A DNA stretch of 64,000 nt from Dipetalonema caudispina (taxonomy: Eukaryota > Nematoda > Chromadorea > Rhabditida > Onchocercidae). Of the stretch, positions 62,466 through 64,000 are shown one piece after another. Below the pieces are notes generated by a model that was given only the letters and a program-made list of their open reading frames with translations, ran no database searches and had not been told where the DNA came from. The DNA lies in NCBI GenBank assembly GCA_013365325.1, contig JABVXV010000020.1, forward strand, positions 310,001 to 374,000, written 5' to 3'. The position numbers and the translations under genes are program-made. The first letter of the stretch is position 1, and every line of letters begins with the position of its first letter.

Positions 62466-63625
62466 ATGTTATCAGGACGTAGCATTCACGGTTTATCGAA
62501 CATTCTACGGCGATGCTATGCTGCAGCTGCGGAGACTGCACAAAATGTAGCAAAAGAAGCACCTGCAGTAAATGCTGAGGAATTGCGATTGACTTTTGCG
62601 TCACCTGTTGAGGTATAACCATGTATTAGTTTGAGTAGTATTAGAAGGTAATACTTTCTCTCTTCCTTCTCTCCACACTCTTTCCTTGTCGCGATTTATT
62701 TCTTCAAGCAAAAAAGTTATTCTCGTTACCCTCCACACGACCACTACATTTACAAGTAAATCTGAAATCTTCCGGAGTCACAACTTAGCTTCAAGCAGCT
62801 GACTGAAACTTCGATCCAAACCAACTGAATATGTAAAGTCGAAATGTTTGGGCATCAAGAATTCGTTAGTACATAAAATGGTCCTGCATGGCAGAGTAAT
62901 AGATAACTTCCAGAATATGTAAATACCACTGAAAATGAAGTGTTAATTTAATGAATAAATCTAATTTGTGGTTAATAGGAGAGATAATTTCTCATATTTA
63001 TATGTTGCAGGTTTTTTTTAATAATACTGTAGTAAAGCAGGTCGATATTTCTACCTTGAATGGCTCAATTGGTATTCTGCCAAAGCATGTACCGGTATTG
63101 GGAATGTTAAAGCCGGGTATTGTTCGAATCGTGGATAAAGATGGTAAATCATTTCGGATTTGAATATCATGTTTCTGGAAACTGGATGAACCTTTCTTGT
63201 CGACCGTTCATATTTATGAGCTATTTCGGTAGTATTATTCATTTTTCAGATAAAAGTGTCCAATATTTTGCCTCATCTGGTACTCTTTCAATGAATCCAG
63301 ATGGTTCTTGTCAAGTTTTGGCGGAAGAAGCAATCAGACTTGAGGATATCGATTTAGCGGTATCGTCTTACAGATTTCGGTTTAATTTCTTCGGTTTTAA
63401 TCTGTTAAGATCTTTATAAAACATTGCCAAAATGTATCATTCAAAATTTGTTCATTATGCTCGATTTGAATAAATGCAGTATACTTGAAGAAGGCCGAAG
63501 AAGAACTGAGCTCGGCGCAGCGACGTGCCCTAGAGCCGATGGAAGATGATGCTCGAGCTGTGGTACAAATTGAAATAGAGACTTATGAGGCATTGGTAAA
63601 AGCTGCCCATAACATCGAGAAGTGA
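62466..63625 (+). CDS. ATP5F1D: Mitochondrial ATP synthase F1 subunit delta
   Basis: Exons at 62466-62612, 63011-63143, 63250-63359 and about 63491-63625 give 174 residues, near the usual 168. The N-terminus MLSGRSIHGLSNILRRCYAA is Arg-rich and amphipathic, a mitochondrial import signal. The beta-sandwich domain is visible as LRLTFASPVEVFF, LNGSIGILPKHVPVLGMLKPG and YFASSGTLSMNPDGSCQVLA, followed by a C-terminal helical pair ending YEALVKAAHNIEK. The subunit (homologue of bacterial epsilon) sits in the central stalk and couples proton flow to F1. The obvious acceptor before exon 4 (ATGCAG, ending 63479) breaks the frame; an AAG at 63488-63490 keeps it and the family length. A TTTTAAG acceptor one base before the ATG suggests trans-splicing. 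Confidence 0.9.
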
Positions 63626-64000
63626 ACTGAGCAGTTACGTCCTGTCATTTAAACACTGCTACAATTTGTTTTTCTTTGCTCCTTGTGGTGAAGAGTACCA
63701 AAGATATCAGATATTTTTACGTATTGATAGTACGTGTTTCTCTGGTACATAAATTATATCTAAATTAAACTATGAGATAATTTTATACTGAGTTTGCCTT
63801 ATTGACCCTTTTGGCTCTTTAAAATCTGTGTCTTTTTTTTTCCAAATCTCTGGACGTTTTCCCACTATGAAGCTTGCTATTTAATGTTAGTGATCATTGG
63901 TTATCCGATTTTTCTTGTTAATTTATTATGCTTATAGTTTCTGAAGTCTATTTCTTTTTGCTTTTTCCATTTGTGAAATAATCTTTTAGTCGTTGAACGT
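63626..64000. other. 3' UTR and downstream of ATP synthase delta gene
   Basis: AT-rich sequence after the stop codon up to the window edge. No canonical AATAAA or further gene was noticed. Confidence 0.45.

Noticed and set aside
1..64000. Wolbachia-like or other bacterial insert, CRISPR array, viral element
   Set aside because: No intron-free long open frames, bacterial gene families, regularly spaced repeats or viral genes were seen anywhere in the window.

Overview
This is AT-rich nuclear DNA from a nematode, most likely a clade III (filarial-type) worm, although the species cannot be fixed from the window. Three observations support this. Genes are split by short GT-AG introns with U-rich TTTCAG or TTTAAG acceptors. 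There are two typical nematode cuticle collagens. Several start codons lie directly behind a splice acceptor, as expected for spliced-leader trans-splicing. There is no bacterial, viral or organellar block.

The left part (1-24.7 kb) is gene-poor. It holds a small Cys-rich single-pass membrane protein (minus, 2.7-3.5 kb) and a four-exon secreted protein with eight mature cysteines (minus, 7.6-9.4 kb). It also holds the 3' part of a probably related secreted protein (minus, 16.3-16.7 kb), a weak two-exon candidate at 10.5-10.8 kb, a possible transposase remnant near 1.4 kb, homopolymer tracts, and a 100-N assembly gap flanked by identical 121-bp ends.

The middle part (24.8-49.3 kb) is gene-dense. 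In order it carries an 11-exon Na+/glutamate transporter (plus) and two head-to-head cuticle collagens with matching exon structures. These are followed by diphosphomevalonate decarboxylase (minus) divergent from a DNAJC9-like co-chaperone (plus), a proteoglycan-linker-type glucuronosyltransferase (plus) and a YJU2B/CCDC130-like splicing-factor homologue (plus).

The right part (49.3-64 kb) has a 5.7-kb spacer rich in microsatellites and trinucleotide repeats. It is followed by a 12-exon SSBP/SSDP transcriptional co-regulator (plus) and the delta subunit of mitochondrial F1-ATPase (plus).

Most genes are housekeeping and form no single pathway. Exon coordinates were derived by hand from splice signals and reading-frame continuity, and summed coding lengths are divisible by three for all complete models except the YJU2B-like gene. 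Two splice junctions (YJU2B exon 5/6 and ATP synthase delta exon 3/4) do not resolve cleanly and are flagged. I found no clearly new multi-gene system; the most novel content is the Cys-rich secreted protein family.
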